From assembly GCA_049975325.1 (NCBI GenBank), contig JBNGDW010000008.1, positions 1-30,296 on the forward strand: a DNA stretch of 30,296 bases. The letters are read 5' to 3'. The translations under genes and the position numbers were made by a program. Under the pieces are notes generated by a model. It saw nothing but the letters and a program-made list of their open reading frames with translations, searched no databases and was not told the origin of the DNA. This document shows, piece after piece, positions 15,208 to 23,706 of the stretch. Every line of letters begins with the position of its first letter. Within the stretch, counting starts at the first letter, position 1. The stretch comes from JBNGDW01 sp049975325 (GTDB lineage Bacteria; Cloacimonadota; Cloacimonadia; JGIOTU-2; JBNGDW01).

Positions 15208-15771
15208 ATGAAATATTTTAAAAAACTAATTGGGGAAAAATGTTACCTTTCCCCTATAACTACTGACAATGCTGAGAAATATACAGAATGGCTTAATGAC
15301 CTTGAGGTTAGTAAGTATCTATCTCACTCACGAAGGCAAATTACTGTTGCTAAAGAGCGAGAAATCCTGGAGGAATTAAGCAGAAAGGGTGAACAAGTCT
15401 TCGAAATCATAGACCAGCAAACCGATGAACTAATCGGAAACTGTGGACTTCTTAATATTGACCATGCTAATCAGAGAGGTGAATTTGGTATTTTTATAGG
15501 CGATAAATCCTATTGGGGTAAAGGTTACGGTACAGAGGCGAGCAGGTTGCTGATAGATTATGGCTTCAATATCTTAAATTTGCATAATATAATGCTTGAG
15601 GTCTTCAGTTTCAATACAAGAGCAATTAGATGCTATGAACATCTCGGCTTCAAGATAATTGGAAGAAGAAGAGAATCAAAAATAATCTGTGGCAAGAAAT
15701 ATGATCTAATTTATATGGACCTCCTTGCAGATGAATTTGAGAAGGGCTATCTGAAGGAAAAATTGTTCTAA
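15208..15771 (+). CDS. GNAT family N-acetyltransferase (RimJ/RimL-like)
   Basis: A 187-residue GNAT acetyltransferase using acetyl-CoA. The pyrophosphate-binding loop is GKGYGT (104-109, after FIGDKSYW), followed by EASRLLIDYGFNILNLH and a motif-B-like segment VFSFNTRAIRCYEHLGFKIIGRRRE. It opens with LIGEKCYLSPITTDNAEKYTEWLND, as in the RimJ/RimL and spermidine-acetyltransferase-like subfamily. The substrate (a protein N-terminus or a small amine) cannot be told. It begins 2 bases after the glnS stop, with GGGG as a ribosome site, so it belongs to the same transcript as the two tRNA synthetases. Confidence 0.9.
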   Translation: MKYFKKLIGEKCYLSPITTDNAEKYTEWLNDLEVSKYLSHSRRQITVAKEREILEELSRKGEQVFEIIDQQTDELIGNCGLLNIDHANQRGEFGIFIGDKSYWGKGYGTEASRLLIDYGFNILNLHNIMLEVFSFNTRAIRCYEHLGFKIIGRRRESKIICGKKYDLIYMDLLADEFEKGYLKEKLF

Positions 15772-15815
15772 ACTAATTTAATGGCTCTTTATTTATTTAA
15801 CAATCAGATAAGCCG

Positions 15816-16946
15816 ATGTTTTCAAAAATAGAATCACAAAAGCGCTCTATAACTACCCTGCGCCATATTATATCCAGTAATAAAATCACAGGGAGCTATC
15901 TTTTTTATGGGACTGAAGGTGTAGGTAAGTTCACGGCTGCCCTTGAGTTCGCAAAGGCTATAAATTGTTCCCATCCCTCTGCCGTATCAGGAGAAGTAGA
16001 TGCTTGTGATAATTGTGCTTCCTGTCGTAAAATAATGCGCTTTACCCACCCGGATGTAGAGATTATCTTCCCTACACCGGGCTTTGAACGAACCGCTGAT
16101 GGTGGCTATAAAAAGGAAAGGGACAGGATCGAAATACAAAGATATCTGGAACAATTGCAAAAGACCCCTTATCAGCGATACCATTTTTCAAAATCTACTG
16201 CAATCCGTATAGATACAATACGAGACATAGAGCAAAAAATATGTTTTGCCCCAAGTGAGTCGCGATATAAAGTATTCATCATCCTTGATTCTGACCAGAT
16301 GACTCATCAGGCTGCAAATGCTTTCCTCAAAACACTGGAAGAGCCACCTGAATATGCTGTCATTATTTTAATCACTCGTCGGCCCTCAGCACTTTTACCC
16401 ACCATTATATCAAGATGCCAAAAGTTACAATTCTACAAAGTCCCAACACATACAATTCAGAATATTCTTATGCAGCAGTATAATGTCTTGGAGGAAGACG
16501 CCAGGGTTTGTGCCCGGATGGGAAACGGCAATGTGGCAAAGTCAATCATGCTTGCAATCCGCCAGCTGGCGGATGAGGCTCGCACCCTGGCATTTCAGTT
16601 TATAGAGTCCCTTATCCAGAAAGATTTCGAGCAAATCAGCGAACTTTCCAATCAGTTTAGTTACAACCGTAATGCCGAATTGCTAATGGGAATGTTTGAT
16701 TATCTTATACTTTGGTTTGATGACCTCATATCGTTTATTTATGCCCATAAACAAATTGCAAATCTGGAAAGACAAAGTCTTATTGAAGAGTTTTGTAATA
16801 TAAAACTTCTTTCAGAAAAAGACATTTACACCATGATAAATATGCTAATGAAAAAACAGCAGCTGATCGAAGGCCATATAAATTTTGAACTCTTGTTTTT
16901 AGATACATTTTTCCAGATTTATAGGCAATTGTACAAAAAAGCTTGA
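15816..16946 (+). CDS. holB: DNA polymerase III delta' subunit
   Basis: A clamp-loader AAA+ subunit that helps open and load the beta sliding clamp. The N-terminal region has a P-loop GTEGVGKFT (32-40), a zinc module C51...C64-x2-C67-x2-C70, a Walker B-like segment (VFIILDSDQMT), the conserved block ANAFLKTLEEPPE, and the SRC motif IISRCQ. The 376-residue length is near normal. A copy of the palindromic element lies in frame at 16557-16574, encoding AIRQLAD (about residues 247-253) in the poorly conserved C-terminal part. Another copy begins 2 bases after the stop. It is the last gene of the gltX-glnS-GNAT-holB run, 44 bases after the acetyltransferase. Confidence 0.93.
   Translation: MFSKIESQKRSITTLRHIISSNKITGSYLFYGTEGVGKFTAALEFAKAINCSHPSAVSGEVDACDNCASCRKIMRFTHPDVEIIFPTPGFERTADGGYKKERDRIEIQRYLEQLQKTPYQRYHFSKSTAIRIDTIRDIEQKICFAPSESRYKVFIILDSDQMTHQAANAFLKTLEEPPEYAVIILITRRPSALLPTIISRCQKLQFYKVPTHTIQNILMQQYNVLEEDARVCARMGNGNVAKSIMLAIRQLADEARTLAFQFIESLIQKDFEQISELSNQFSYNRNAELLMGMFDYLILWFDDLISFIYAHKQIANLERQSLIEEFCNIKLLSEKDIYTMINMLMKKQQLIEGHINFELLFLDTFFQIYRQLYKKA
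16557..16574 (+). repeat. Palindromic hairpin element, copy 7, inside holB
   Basis: ATCCGCCAGCTGGCGGAT, a perfect 18-base palindrome identical to copy 3, lies within the coding sequence and is read in frame as part of I-R-Q-L-A-D. It recalls palindromic elements of Rickettsia that insert in frame into genes, although this one is much shorter. Confidence 0.85.
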
Positions 16947-16948
16947 AG

Positions 16949-16964
16949 TCCGCCAGCTGGCGGA
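16949..16964 (+). repeat. Palindromic hairpin element, copy 8, after holB stop
   Basis: The same 16-base palindrome begins 2 bases after the holB TGA, with G at 16948 and T at 16965. No T-run follows, so it is not a standard intrinsic terminator, though a hairpin at an mRNA 3' end could block exonucleases. Confidence 0.85.
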
Positions 16965-17145
16965 TTAGAGTAAGCACGGATAGCTTGCCGCTTCACTCCA
17001 TTGCAGCATTCTCCATTTATGAAACATATGCTCCGTAAGGTTTAAAAGGTGAAGATTGTAATTCTACTCTGAATTTGCCAAGAAAAGAATGTTATCTCTT
17101 TTGCTAAGCAATTCTGCACTCAAAAAATAAAAGCACATCAAAGAA
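16965..17145. other. Spacer between holB and the efflux operon promoter
   Basis: No gene, RNA gene or clear hairpin is recognised in this stretch. Confidence 0.5.
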
Positions 17146-17174
17146 TTGACATGAAGTAATGAAAATGTTATCTT
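17146..17174 (+). promoter_or_regulatory. Probable promoter of the RND efflux operon
   Basis: TTGACA (17146-17151) is an exact -35. TATCTT (17169-17174) is a four-of-six -10 at 17 bases. The start would be near 17181, giving a leader of about 165 bases before the TolC gene. Confidence 0.5.
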
Positions 17175-17185
17175 TTAAAATACTG

Positions 17186-17200
17186 TAAAATGTAATTTTA
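17186..17200. promoter_or_regulatory. Inverted repeat just downstream of the efflux promoter
   Basis: TAAAAT-GTA-ATTTTA is a perfect 6-base dyad within the predicted early transcribed region. It is a candidate operator for a repressor of the efflux operon; no regulator gene lies beside it. Confidence 0.3.
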
Positions 17201-17223
17201 TCTGTTATCGATGAGGTAAGACA

Positions 17224-17292
17224 GTGAATAAATATGAATCAATTGAGATAGTTAATATATCATTCTATCAAAAAAATCTATCAAAAAAATAA
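17224..17292 (+). CDS. Possible 22-residue leader peptide
   Basis: GTG 17224 opens a frame of 22 codons ending TAA 17290-17292, with a plausible ribosome site GAGGT (17213-17217) six bases upstream. The predicted peptide is MNKYESIEIVNISFYQKN-LSKK. Its end is formed by a 13-base tandem repeat. It matches no family I know and may be chance, but a translated small frame in a long leader ahead of an efflux operon can act in attenuation. Confidence 0.25.
   Translation: MNKYESIEIVNISFYQKNLSKK
17265..17290 (+). repeat. 13-base tandem duplication
   Basis: CTATCAAAAAAAT occurs twice in direct succession (17265-17277 and 17278-17290) in the efflux operon leader. Confidence 0.8.
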
Positions 17293-17345
17293 ACCCAATG
17301 GCTATTCTTACCTCAAAAAGAAATAAAAACAGGAAGGAGAAAAAG

Positions 17346-18770
17346 ATGTTGAATGAAATGAAGTCCCAAATACCTGCGGGGAAAACGGTTGCCCTTCTTG
17401 TAATTACGGTATTGTTTTCTGCACCTCTCTTCGGCATAACCCTTGACCAATCGATTAAGCTTGCAGAAGAAAACAATAAGACATTTCTTTCGCAAAAAGC
17501 AGGACTAAAGCAAGCAGAATGGAATCAGTATAATTCTCTTACCAACTTTTTCCCTAAAATCTCTATCGGCACGATGATAGTCCGTCTGGATGATGATATG
17601 TATGAAAGGTATACTGGGCCTATAACAATCCCTGTGTACGATATAAATGATCCAACCAACCAAATTGGTTTTATTCCATTCTCCTCAGCTGCTATGACCC
17701 CCGGTGGTATGCATAAAACCACTTATACCACTCAACTTACACTTCAGCAACCTATATTCAATGGTGGGAAGATCCTCCTTGGGTACCAGATAGCCCGCCT
17801 TGCCACCTCTCAAACACAGGCAACTCTGCAAAGCGCTAAAAATAACCTTGAATATTCAGTTACAGAGATATACCTTAATATCCTGCGAATACAAGATGTG
17901 ATCGAGATATCCCGGCGAAGCCTTGCATCAAGCGAGGCACAACTCAAAAAGGTTACAGAAATGTATAATGTCGGAACTGCCAGAAAATCTGATGTGCTTC
18001 AATGGCAGGTACAGGTTGAAAATAATAAGATTGCGCTAAATGTGGTAGAGAACAGTTTATCCGTCTTACTCTCCAGTTGGAGAAATATTCTCGGACTGCA
18101 AGAAGAGGAAGAAACACCACTCCCCGAACCTATTGCCCTTAACCAATACGACAGTGAAATTGAATCTTATGCAGTTTTATCTAAGGAGGAGCAGGAAACG
18201 CTTTTACAAAATGTCCTTGCCGAAACTGAGAAAAATAACGCAGACATCAAGGCTCTTAGACTGGCAGAAAATATAACTAAAAAAAGTTACCAGCTTGCTA
18301 AGACAGACTTTCTCCCTACCTTTAATCTTCAATATACCTATCAGTTTGAGAATGATGACAAACTTAATTTCGATGATGCAGCAGGAATGGAGTACTGGAA
18401 CATTACAGCAATCGCTTCGCTCCCTATTTTCCAGAGTGGAAAAAATTATACCAACTTGCGAAGAAGCAAATATGAGTACAAAAAAACACAATTAGAATTA
18501 GCTGATACGCGGGATCAAATACTCATCGGAGCAGAGAATAGTTTCTATACCCTTGTAACAAATGCAAAGAATGTTAGTAGCAACTCACTCGCTCTTGAAT
18601 CTGCACAGGAAAATTATAAAATTATAAATGATCTTTATGAACAAGGTATGGTCACAAATACAGAGCTTATAGATGCAGAAATAATGCTCTTTAATGGTGA
18701 GATGGGCTTAACTTCTGCCTATTATGACTATATCCTTGCAAAATGCAATTTAGAAAAATTTATCAAATAA
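17346..18770 (+). CDS. TolC family outer membrane efflux protein
   Basis: The outer membrane channel of a tripartite efflux pump: an outer membrane beta barrel plus a periplasmic alpha barrel. From ATG 17346 it has 474 residues with a signal peptide (KTVALLVITVLFSAPLFGI, about 13-31). The usual TolC start follows: TLDQSIKLAEENNKTFLSQKAGLKQAEW. Two internal repeats show the LxxAExNYKIxxDLYEQGMVTNTELIDAE type of coiled-coil signature, the second near the C-terminus. An upstream in-frame ATG (17298) gives a basic, non-signal-like extension, and the strong ribosome site GGAAGGAG (17332-17339) fits 17346. It is first in an operon with the adaptor (15 bases on) and the RND pump. Confidence 0.93.
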   Translation: MLNEMKSQIPAGKTVALLVITVLFSAPLFGITLDQSIKLAEENNKTFLSQKAGLKQAEWNQYNSLTNFFPKISIGTMIVRLDDDMYERYTGPITIPVYDINDPTNQIGFIPFSSAAMTPGGMHKTTYTTQLTLQQPIFNGGKILLGYQIARLATSQTQATLQSAKNNLEYSVTEIYLNILRIQDVIEISRRSLASSEAQLKKVTEMYNVGTARKSDVLQWQVQVENNKIALNVVENSLSVLLSSWRNILGLQEEEETPLPEPIALNQYDSEIESYAVLSKEEQETLLQNVLAETEKNNADIKALRLAENITKKSYQLAKTDFLPTFNLQYTYQFENDDKLNFDDAAGMEYWNITAIASLPIFQSGKNYTNLRRSKYEYKKTQLELADTRDQILIGAENSFYTLVTNAKNVSSNSLALESAQENYKIINDLYEQGMVTNTELIDAEIMLFNGEMGLTSAYYDYILAKCNLEKFIK

Positions 18771-18785
18771 TTATAGGCGAAAAAT

Positions 18786-19808
18786 ATGAAAACGAAACAC
18801 CTAATAACAGCTATATTGGTCTCTACAGTATTGATTATAACTTTTGGCTGTTCATCCCAGGATGATACACCCGAGGTTGAAGAGGTTGAAATGACTGGGA
18901 AGATATATGTCCAAACCGCCCCTGCAGAGCAAAAATCAATTCAGGAATACATAGAATTTACCGGAAAAATCGAAGCAGTTCAGGAGGCATATATCAGTCC
19001 AGGTACACCTATACGCATAGAAGATATTCTGGTGGAAGAAGGTGATTATGTACAAAAGGACCAACTTCTTGTCCGGATGGATGATGCACAGCTACAACAG
19101 GCAGAAGCACAATTCCTCGCTACCAAAAAAGACTACCATAGGATGCAAGAACTAAAAAGATCAGGAAGTATCAGCCAACAGGCTTATGACCAGATAGAAG
19201 CTACATATAAAGCAGCAAAGGCAGCATATGAACTCCTAAAAAGCAATACAGAAATAACAGCACCTTTTTCTGGTGTTATTACTGCAAAGTATCAAAACGC
19301 GGGAGAATATTTTAATTCTATGAGCTCACCAGGGATTTTACATCTACTTAACCTGGATAAATTAAAGGTAAAAATAAATGTTTCTGACAAAGATATACCA
19401 ATGATTAAAAAGGGGCAATCTGCAAATATATTTGTTGATAGCTACTCTGACGAAGTATTCTTTGGTACTGTCAGCTATGTAGCCTCCGCCGCTGATCCTC
19501 TATCAGGAACATTCCCATGTGATGTAACAGTTAAAAATATAGATTACATGCTAAAACCAGGGCAGTATGCAAAGGTTCAAGTAATCTTACGAGAGAAAGA
19601 AAACACCATCATAGTACCACAAACAGCAGTTGTAAATAGCAATGTTGTTTATGTAATTAAAGACAAAAAGGCATACAGACGAGATGTTGTGTTAGGACTC
19701 CAGAACGAGGACGAGGTGGAAATCTTGGAAGGCATAGAACCTGGAGAAATAGTCGCCATTGCTGGCAATGTCGTACTAAGAGACGGGGCAGAGGTTGTAG
19801 TAAGATAA
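18786..19808 (+). CDS. RND efflux periplasmic adaptor, lipoprotein
   Basis: A membrane-fusion protein that links the RND pump to TolC. It has a lipoprotein-type signal ending ITFGC (C22), an N-terminal beta strand and lipoyl/barrel-sandwich half motif (AYISPGTPIRIEDILVEEGDYVQKDQLLVRMD), an alpha-helical hairpin (about 100-150), the second lipoyl half (TAPFSGVITAKYQNAGEYF-like segment), then beta-barrel and membrane-proximal domains ending GEIVAIAGNVVLRDGAEVVV. The 340-residue length is typical. It lies 15 bases after TolC and 12 before the pump gene. Confidence 0.94.
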   Translation: MKTKHLITAILVSTVLIITFGCSSQDDTPEVEEVEMTGKIYVQTAPAEQKSIQEYIEFTGKIEAVQEAYISPGTPIRIEDILVEEGDYVQKDQLLVRMDDAQLQQAEAQFLATKKDYHRMQELKRSGSISQQAYDQIEATYKAAKAAYELLKSNTEITAPFSGVITAKYQNAGEYFNSMSSPGILHLLNLDKLKVKINVSDKDIPMIKKGQSANIFVDSYSDEVFFGTVSYVASAADPLSGTFPCDVTVKNIDYMLKPGQYAKVQVILREKENTIIVPQTAVVNSNVVYVIKDKKAYRRDVVLGLQNEDEVEILEGIEPGEIVAIAGNVVLRDGAEVVVR

Positions 19809-19820
19809 GTAGGAGGTAGA

Positions 19821-22800
19821 ATGAATTTACCAGAATTTTCAGTTAAACGTCGTGTAACTATTACAATGGCTACCATACTTGTGGTAATCTTAGGTATGGT
19901 GGCGTTCTCGGGCTTAGGATTTGAAATGATGCCTGAGTTAGAATTTCCAGTTATTACTATTTCTACAAGATATCCCGGTGCCTCCTCTGAGGATATAGAG
20001 CAAACAATCACCAAACCGATTGAAACCATAGCTGGAGGAGTTAAAGGTGTAACCAATATTATTTCAACAAGTAGTGGAGATGTTTCTTCTGTTATGATAG
20101 AATTTGAATGGGGCACCGATCTCGATGCAGCAGCACAGGACCTCCGCGATGGAATAGAAAGAATTCTGGATTTCCTACCTGAAGGAGCTGAGCGCCCATT
20201 GGTAATGAAATTAGATATAACCCAAATGCCTATCATTTTATACGCCGTAACAGGTATGGAAGATACTTATGAGATGCGCAAGCTTTTAGAAGATGAGCTT
20301 GAGCCGAAGTTAACTCAATTGCCCGGGGTCGCTTCTGTTACAGTTGCTGGGGGAAAACAAGCTGAAAAGCAAATCATCATAGATAAAACTAAGCTGACTC
20401 AAAATAATATCTCCATAGACAAAGTTGTTCAGATATTAGCAACACAAAATTTAAATCTTTCCGCAGGATATGTTGAACAGGGACAAACCGAATATCTCCT
20501 CCGTACCGTAGGTGAATATAAGACCCTTGAGGAGATTGCTAACACCCCTGTAAGTATAACACAAAATGGCTCTGTCGTCTATATAAAAGATGTTGCAAAA
20601 GTTATTGATGGATATAAAGAGGAACGAAACTATATACGAACTAATAATGAGCCCACTGCTACGCTAATGGTATCAAAAGAATCTGGTGCAAACACCCTTG
20701 AAGTATCAAACCTTGTAAAAGAAAGAGTTGAAGAACTAAGAGCTGACTTACCCGCACATCTTGAATTCTACGAGATATTTGACCAAGGACACACAATAAG
20801 CAGAGTTACTTCCTCAACGATTGCCAATCTTATTCAGGGAGCAATACTTGCAATTCTAATAATACTCTTGTTTCTCAGAAATTGGCGCCCTACACTTGCT
20901 ATAGCCATTGCTATCCCGGTGTCTGTGATTGCAACCTTTATACTTGTCAATGTTTCAGGTTATACACTTAATATTATGACTATTGGAGGTCTCGCTTTAG
21001 CCGTAGGAATGCTTGTAGACTCGGCTATTGTGGTGATAGAAAACATCTATCGACATCTGGAGAGGGGGAAAGGGCGGATCGAAGCAGCAAAAATTGGTGC
21101 CTCCCAGGTTGGGATGGCTATTACAGCATCGGTTCTTACAACTATTGCTGTCTTCTTACCCCTTGTGTTTACCGGGGGTATGACCGGACAGCTTGTGGAG
21201 GGAATAGCTTTAACCGTCTCTTTTGCACTGTTTGCATCTCTTATTGTTGCACTTACAGTCGTACCGGCTCTGTCATCCGTACTTTTTAAGCAACGCACCT
21301 CAGCTGAAGAATATAAAAAAGTAATCGGTGAATCACGCTTTGAAAAACTCAGAGAAAGATATGCAAAAGTATTAAATTGGACTTTACACCATAAGGGAAG
21401 AGTGCTTCTTATCGTTGCTATTATCTTTATTATATCTCTTTCCCTAATTCCAATACTCGGAACAGAATTTATCCCTCCATCTGATAACCCAATGCAGATG
21501 ATTAGGGTAGAGATGCCTATTGGCACAAAACTTGATGAGACAAATATGGTAGTAACACAACTTGAAGATATACTTGCAGGGATAGAAGAAACTGAATATT
21601 TTACAACTATGGTTGGCCCCCTAGGAGGCGCTGTCGGTGGCGCTGGTTTTTCAGCCCCTGCTGATGTTAATGAGGCGATGATATTTCTGCGTCTCTGCGA
21701 TAAAGAAAACCGTTCAAGAAAGTCTGATGAAATCATGGAAGAAGTGAGAAGTAAAGCTCCAAAATTGGAAAATGTCAGGCTTGTTCTCTCTGGTGCCACT
21801 GAAACTTACGTTGGGGGTGGTAATGAAATCGAATTCAAAATATTTGGTGACGATCTAGATCAACTTACTGACCTTTCTCGGCAGGTAGAAGAAAAAATAG
21901 CTCAAGTAGAAGGTGTTCGTGATATTCAAAACTCAATGAAAGAAGGAAAACCAGAACTTCACCTTATTATTAATAAGGATAAAGCTTTTCGGTATGGTAT
22001 TACTACTGCTCAAATTGCCTCTGCGGTCCGAACAACAATCTATGGCACTACCGCAGGTGTATTCAGAGAGGCAGGGGAAGAAATAGATATGCTTGTTCGT
22101 CTTGAGGAAGAAGGTCGCAACAGTATAGCAGATATTAATGGCATAAGCATTGCCAGTCCAATGGGTTTTACCATCCCATTAAATCAGATTGTAGAAATAC
22201 AAGAAAAACAAGGACCTGTAGAGATTTCGCGTGAAAACCAGACTCGTATAGCTACCATCCAGGCAAATATCATAGGAAGAGACGTTGGAACTGCAGTTGA
22301 TGATATATGGTCTGAGGTTGGTGAACTTGAAAAAAGTCTACCTTCTGGCTATTATTTTGAGATAGGCGGTACATATGAAGACATGCAAGAAAGCTTTGAA
22401 GCCCTTGGATATGCTTTACTTTTGGCGATCATAATTGTCTATGCAATTATGGCATCTCTCTTCGAATCATTTTCCCATCCCTTTGTAATTATGTTTACAC
22501 TTCCTTTAGGGCTTATTGGTGTGGTGATATTACTTCTTATCTCAGGTTTTACATTCAGCGTGCCCGTGTTTATCGGTTTCATCATCTTAGCAGGTATTGT
22601 AGTGAATAACGGTATTGTCCTGGTTAACCATATTAATCAGTTACGAAGAGAGGGTATGGAAAAAGAAAAAGCAATTATCCAGGCAGGGAAAAACAGAATA
22701 AGGCCTGTGTTAATGACAGCACTGACCTCAATAGGGGGAATGCTTCCTATGGCTCTATCAACTGGACAGGGCTCAGAATTAAAAGCGCCAATGGGAGTAG

Positions 22801-22952
22801 CAGTCATCGGAGGACTTATTTCAGCCACTTTCTTTACACTGTTTGTGGTACCCTCTCTTTATAGTGTGTTTGATCATGTATCTAAGAAAGCCTCAAAAGG
22901 CATTATGAATACATTGCACGGAGAAGAAAAAACCAAAACTGAGGATGATTAA
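19821..22952 (+). CDS. RND (HAE1/AcrB-type) multidrug efflux transporter
   Basis: The inner membrane proton-driven pump of the tripartite system, 1043 residues with twelve predicted membrane helices and two large periplasmic loops. It begins MNLPEFSVKRRVTITM, then TM1. The porter-loop start YPGASSEDIEQTITKPIE is followed by GVKGVTNIIS. TM4 carries VGMLVDSAIVVIEN with D400-S401 in place of the AcrB D407-D408 pair; a single Asp followed by a small residue is common outside Proteobacteria. Repeated RND boxes (GGMLPMALSTGQGSELKAPM, and FFTLFVVPSLYS) stand near the C-terminus. A ribosome site (GGAGGT) precedes ATG 19821. Substrates (drugs, bile-like compounds, solvents) cannot be assigned. Confidence 0.96.
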   Translation: MNLPEFSVKRRVTITMATILVVILGMVAFSGLGFEMMPELEFPVITISTRYPGASSEDIEQTITKPIETIAGGVKGVTNIISTSSGDVSSVMIEFEWGTDLDAAAQDLRDGIERILDFLPEGAERPLVMKLDITQMPIILYAVTGMEDTYEMRKLLEDELEPKLTQLPGVASVTVAGGKQAEKQIIIDKTKLTQNNISIDKVVQILATQNLNLSAGYVEQGQTEYLLRTVGEYKTLEEIANTPVSITQNGSVVYIKDVAKVIDGYKEERNYIRTNNEPTATLMVSKESGANTLEVSNLVKERVEELRADLPAHLEFYEIFDQGHTISRVTSSTIANLIQGAILAILIILLFLRNWRPTLAIAIAIPVSVIATFILVNVSGYTLNIMTIGGLALAVGMLVDSAIVVIENIYRHLERGKGRIEAAKIGASQVGMAITASVLTTIAVFLPLVFTGGMTGQLVEGIALTVSFALFASLIVALTVVPALSSVLFKQRTSAEEYKKVIGESRFEKLRERYAKVLNWTLHHKGRVLLIVAIIFIISLSLIPILGTEFIPPSDNPMQMIRVEMPIGTKLDETNMVVTQLEDILAGIEETEYFTTMVGPLGGAVGGAGFSAPADVNEAMIFLRLCDKENRSRKSDEIMEEVRSKAPKLENVRLVLSGATETYVGGGNEIEFKIFGDDLDQLTDLSRQVEEKIAQVEGVRDIQNSMKEGKPELHLIINKDKAFRYGITTAQIASAVRTTIYGTTAGVFREAGEEIDMLVRLEEEGRNSIADINGISIASPMGFTIPLNQIVEIQEKQGPVEISRENQTRIATIQANIIGRDVGTAVDDIWSEVGELEKSLPSGYYFEIGGTYEDMQESFEALGYALLLAIIIVYAIMASLFESFSHPFVIMFTLPLGLIGVVILLLISGFTFSVPVFIGFIILAGIVVNNGIVLVNHINQLRREGMEKEKAIIQAGKNRIRPVLMTALTSIGGMLPMALSTGQGSELKAPMGVAVIGGLISATFFTLFVVPSLYSVFDHVSKKASKGIMNTLHGEEKTKTEDD

Positions 22953-22980
22953 GCTTCCTATAGCCAATAACATTAAGTTA

Positions 22981-23025
22981 TAACGAGCGATGAGCTTAAA
23001 TTTTGTATCCTACCATCGTTAGTTA
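22981..23025 (+). other. Imperfect inverted repeat after the RND gene
   Basis: TAACGAGCGATG (22981-22992) pairs with CATCGTTAGTTA (23014-23025) with one mismatch and one wobble, around a 21-base loop. It lies 28 bases after the pump gene stop. No T-run follows, so if it is a terminator it is not a classical one. Confidence 0.4.
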
Positions 23026-23070
23026 CAATATCCTCATCCTGATTATGATTTGTAAGTCAGAGAAGACGAG

Positions 23071-23706
23071 ATGAGCAGAATATGTAAAAAAATCGGCTTA
23101 ATATGTATTAGCCTCATTCTTGTGATGGCTATATACAAAACAACTATAGTCCTTGCACAATCTTTAGATAATCTTTCCGAAGAATTAGAGCAAAAAAGTG
23201 CAGTCAAAAAGGACGACGAGAAAATTCAGCGAGAGCAAAAACCAACTTGGCTACCTTTTGAAGAAGGAATCGCTTTAGCAAAAGAACAAGGAAAAGATAT
23301 TATAATTGATTTCTATACTGACTGGTGTTCTTGGTGCAAAGTTATGGATGAAAAGACTTTTTCAGATCCGCAGGTTGCTGCCTATATGAAAGAACATTAT
23401 ATTGCCATCAAGCTTGACGCGGAATCTCCGAGTGATACCATTCATTTTAAAGGTCAGACCTGGAGTCCCAGGGAACTTACTTATGCATTCCAAATTCAAG
23501 GTTTTCCTTCTTATGGTTTTCTTAATAAAGATGCCGAGGTTATCACTGTGATTCCAGGTTATATTGAAAAAGATACATTCCTTAAGATACTTGAATATAT
23601 GCATAAAAAATGCTATGAGGATGGAATAGATATAAACAAATATATCAAAGGTAAAGTAGATTGCACCGAAGAACAGTATGGCGCATCAACGAGAACGGAG
23701 AGTTGA
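23071..23706 (+). CDS. Exported thioredoxin-like protein
   Basis: A 211-residue protein with an N-terminal membrane segment or signal (about 7-29, GLICISLILVMAIYKTTIVLA), a charged linker, then a thioredoxin fold (about 58-185). The active site is DWCSWCKVMD (C86, C89), close to the DsbD C-terminal/thioredoxin_7 type, and the cis-proline loop is QGFPSYGF. It is therefore likely to act outside the cytoplasmic membrane as a thiol reductase, or in protection of secreted proteins. The final 29 bases overlap the MATE reading frame, so the two were probably co-translated. Confidence 0.85.
   Translation: MSRICKKIGLICISLILVMAIYKTTIVLAQSLDNLSEELEQKSAVKKDDEKIQREQKPTWLPFEEGIALAKEQGKDIIIDFYTDWCSWCKVMDEKTFSDPQVAAYMKEHYIAIKLDAESPSDTIHFKGQTWSPRELTYAFQIQGFPSYGFLNKDAEVITVIPGYIEKDTFLKILEYMHKKCYEDGIDINKYIKGKVDCTEEQYGASTRTES

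Noticed and set aside
17298..17345. Upstream ATG for the TolC protein
   Set aside because: It would put a basic 16-residue extension before the signal peptide; ATG 17346 has the strong ribosome site.
21047..21799. Minus-strand open frame of 250 codons inside the RND gene
   Set aside because: It is a shadow of the RND pump coding sequence, with no ribosome site or motif.
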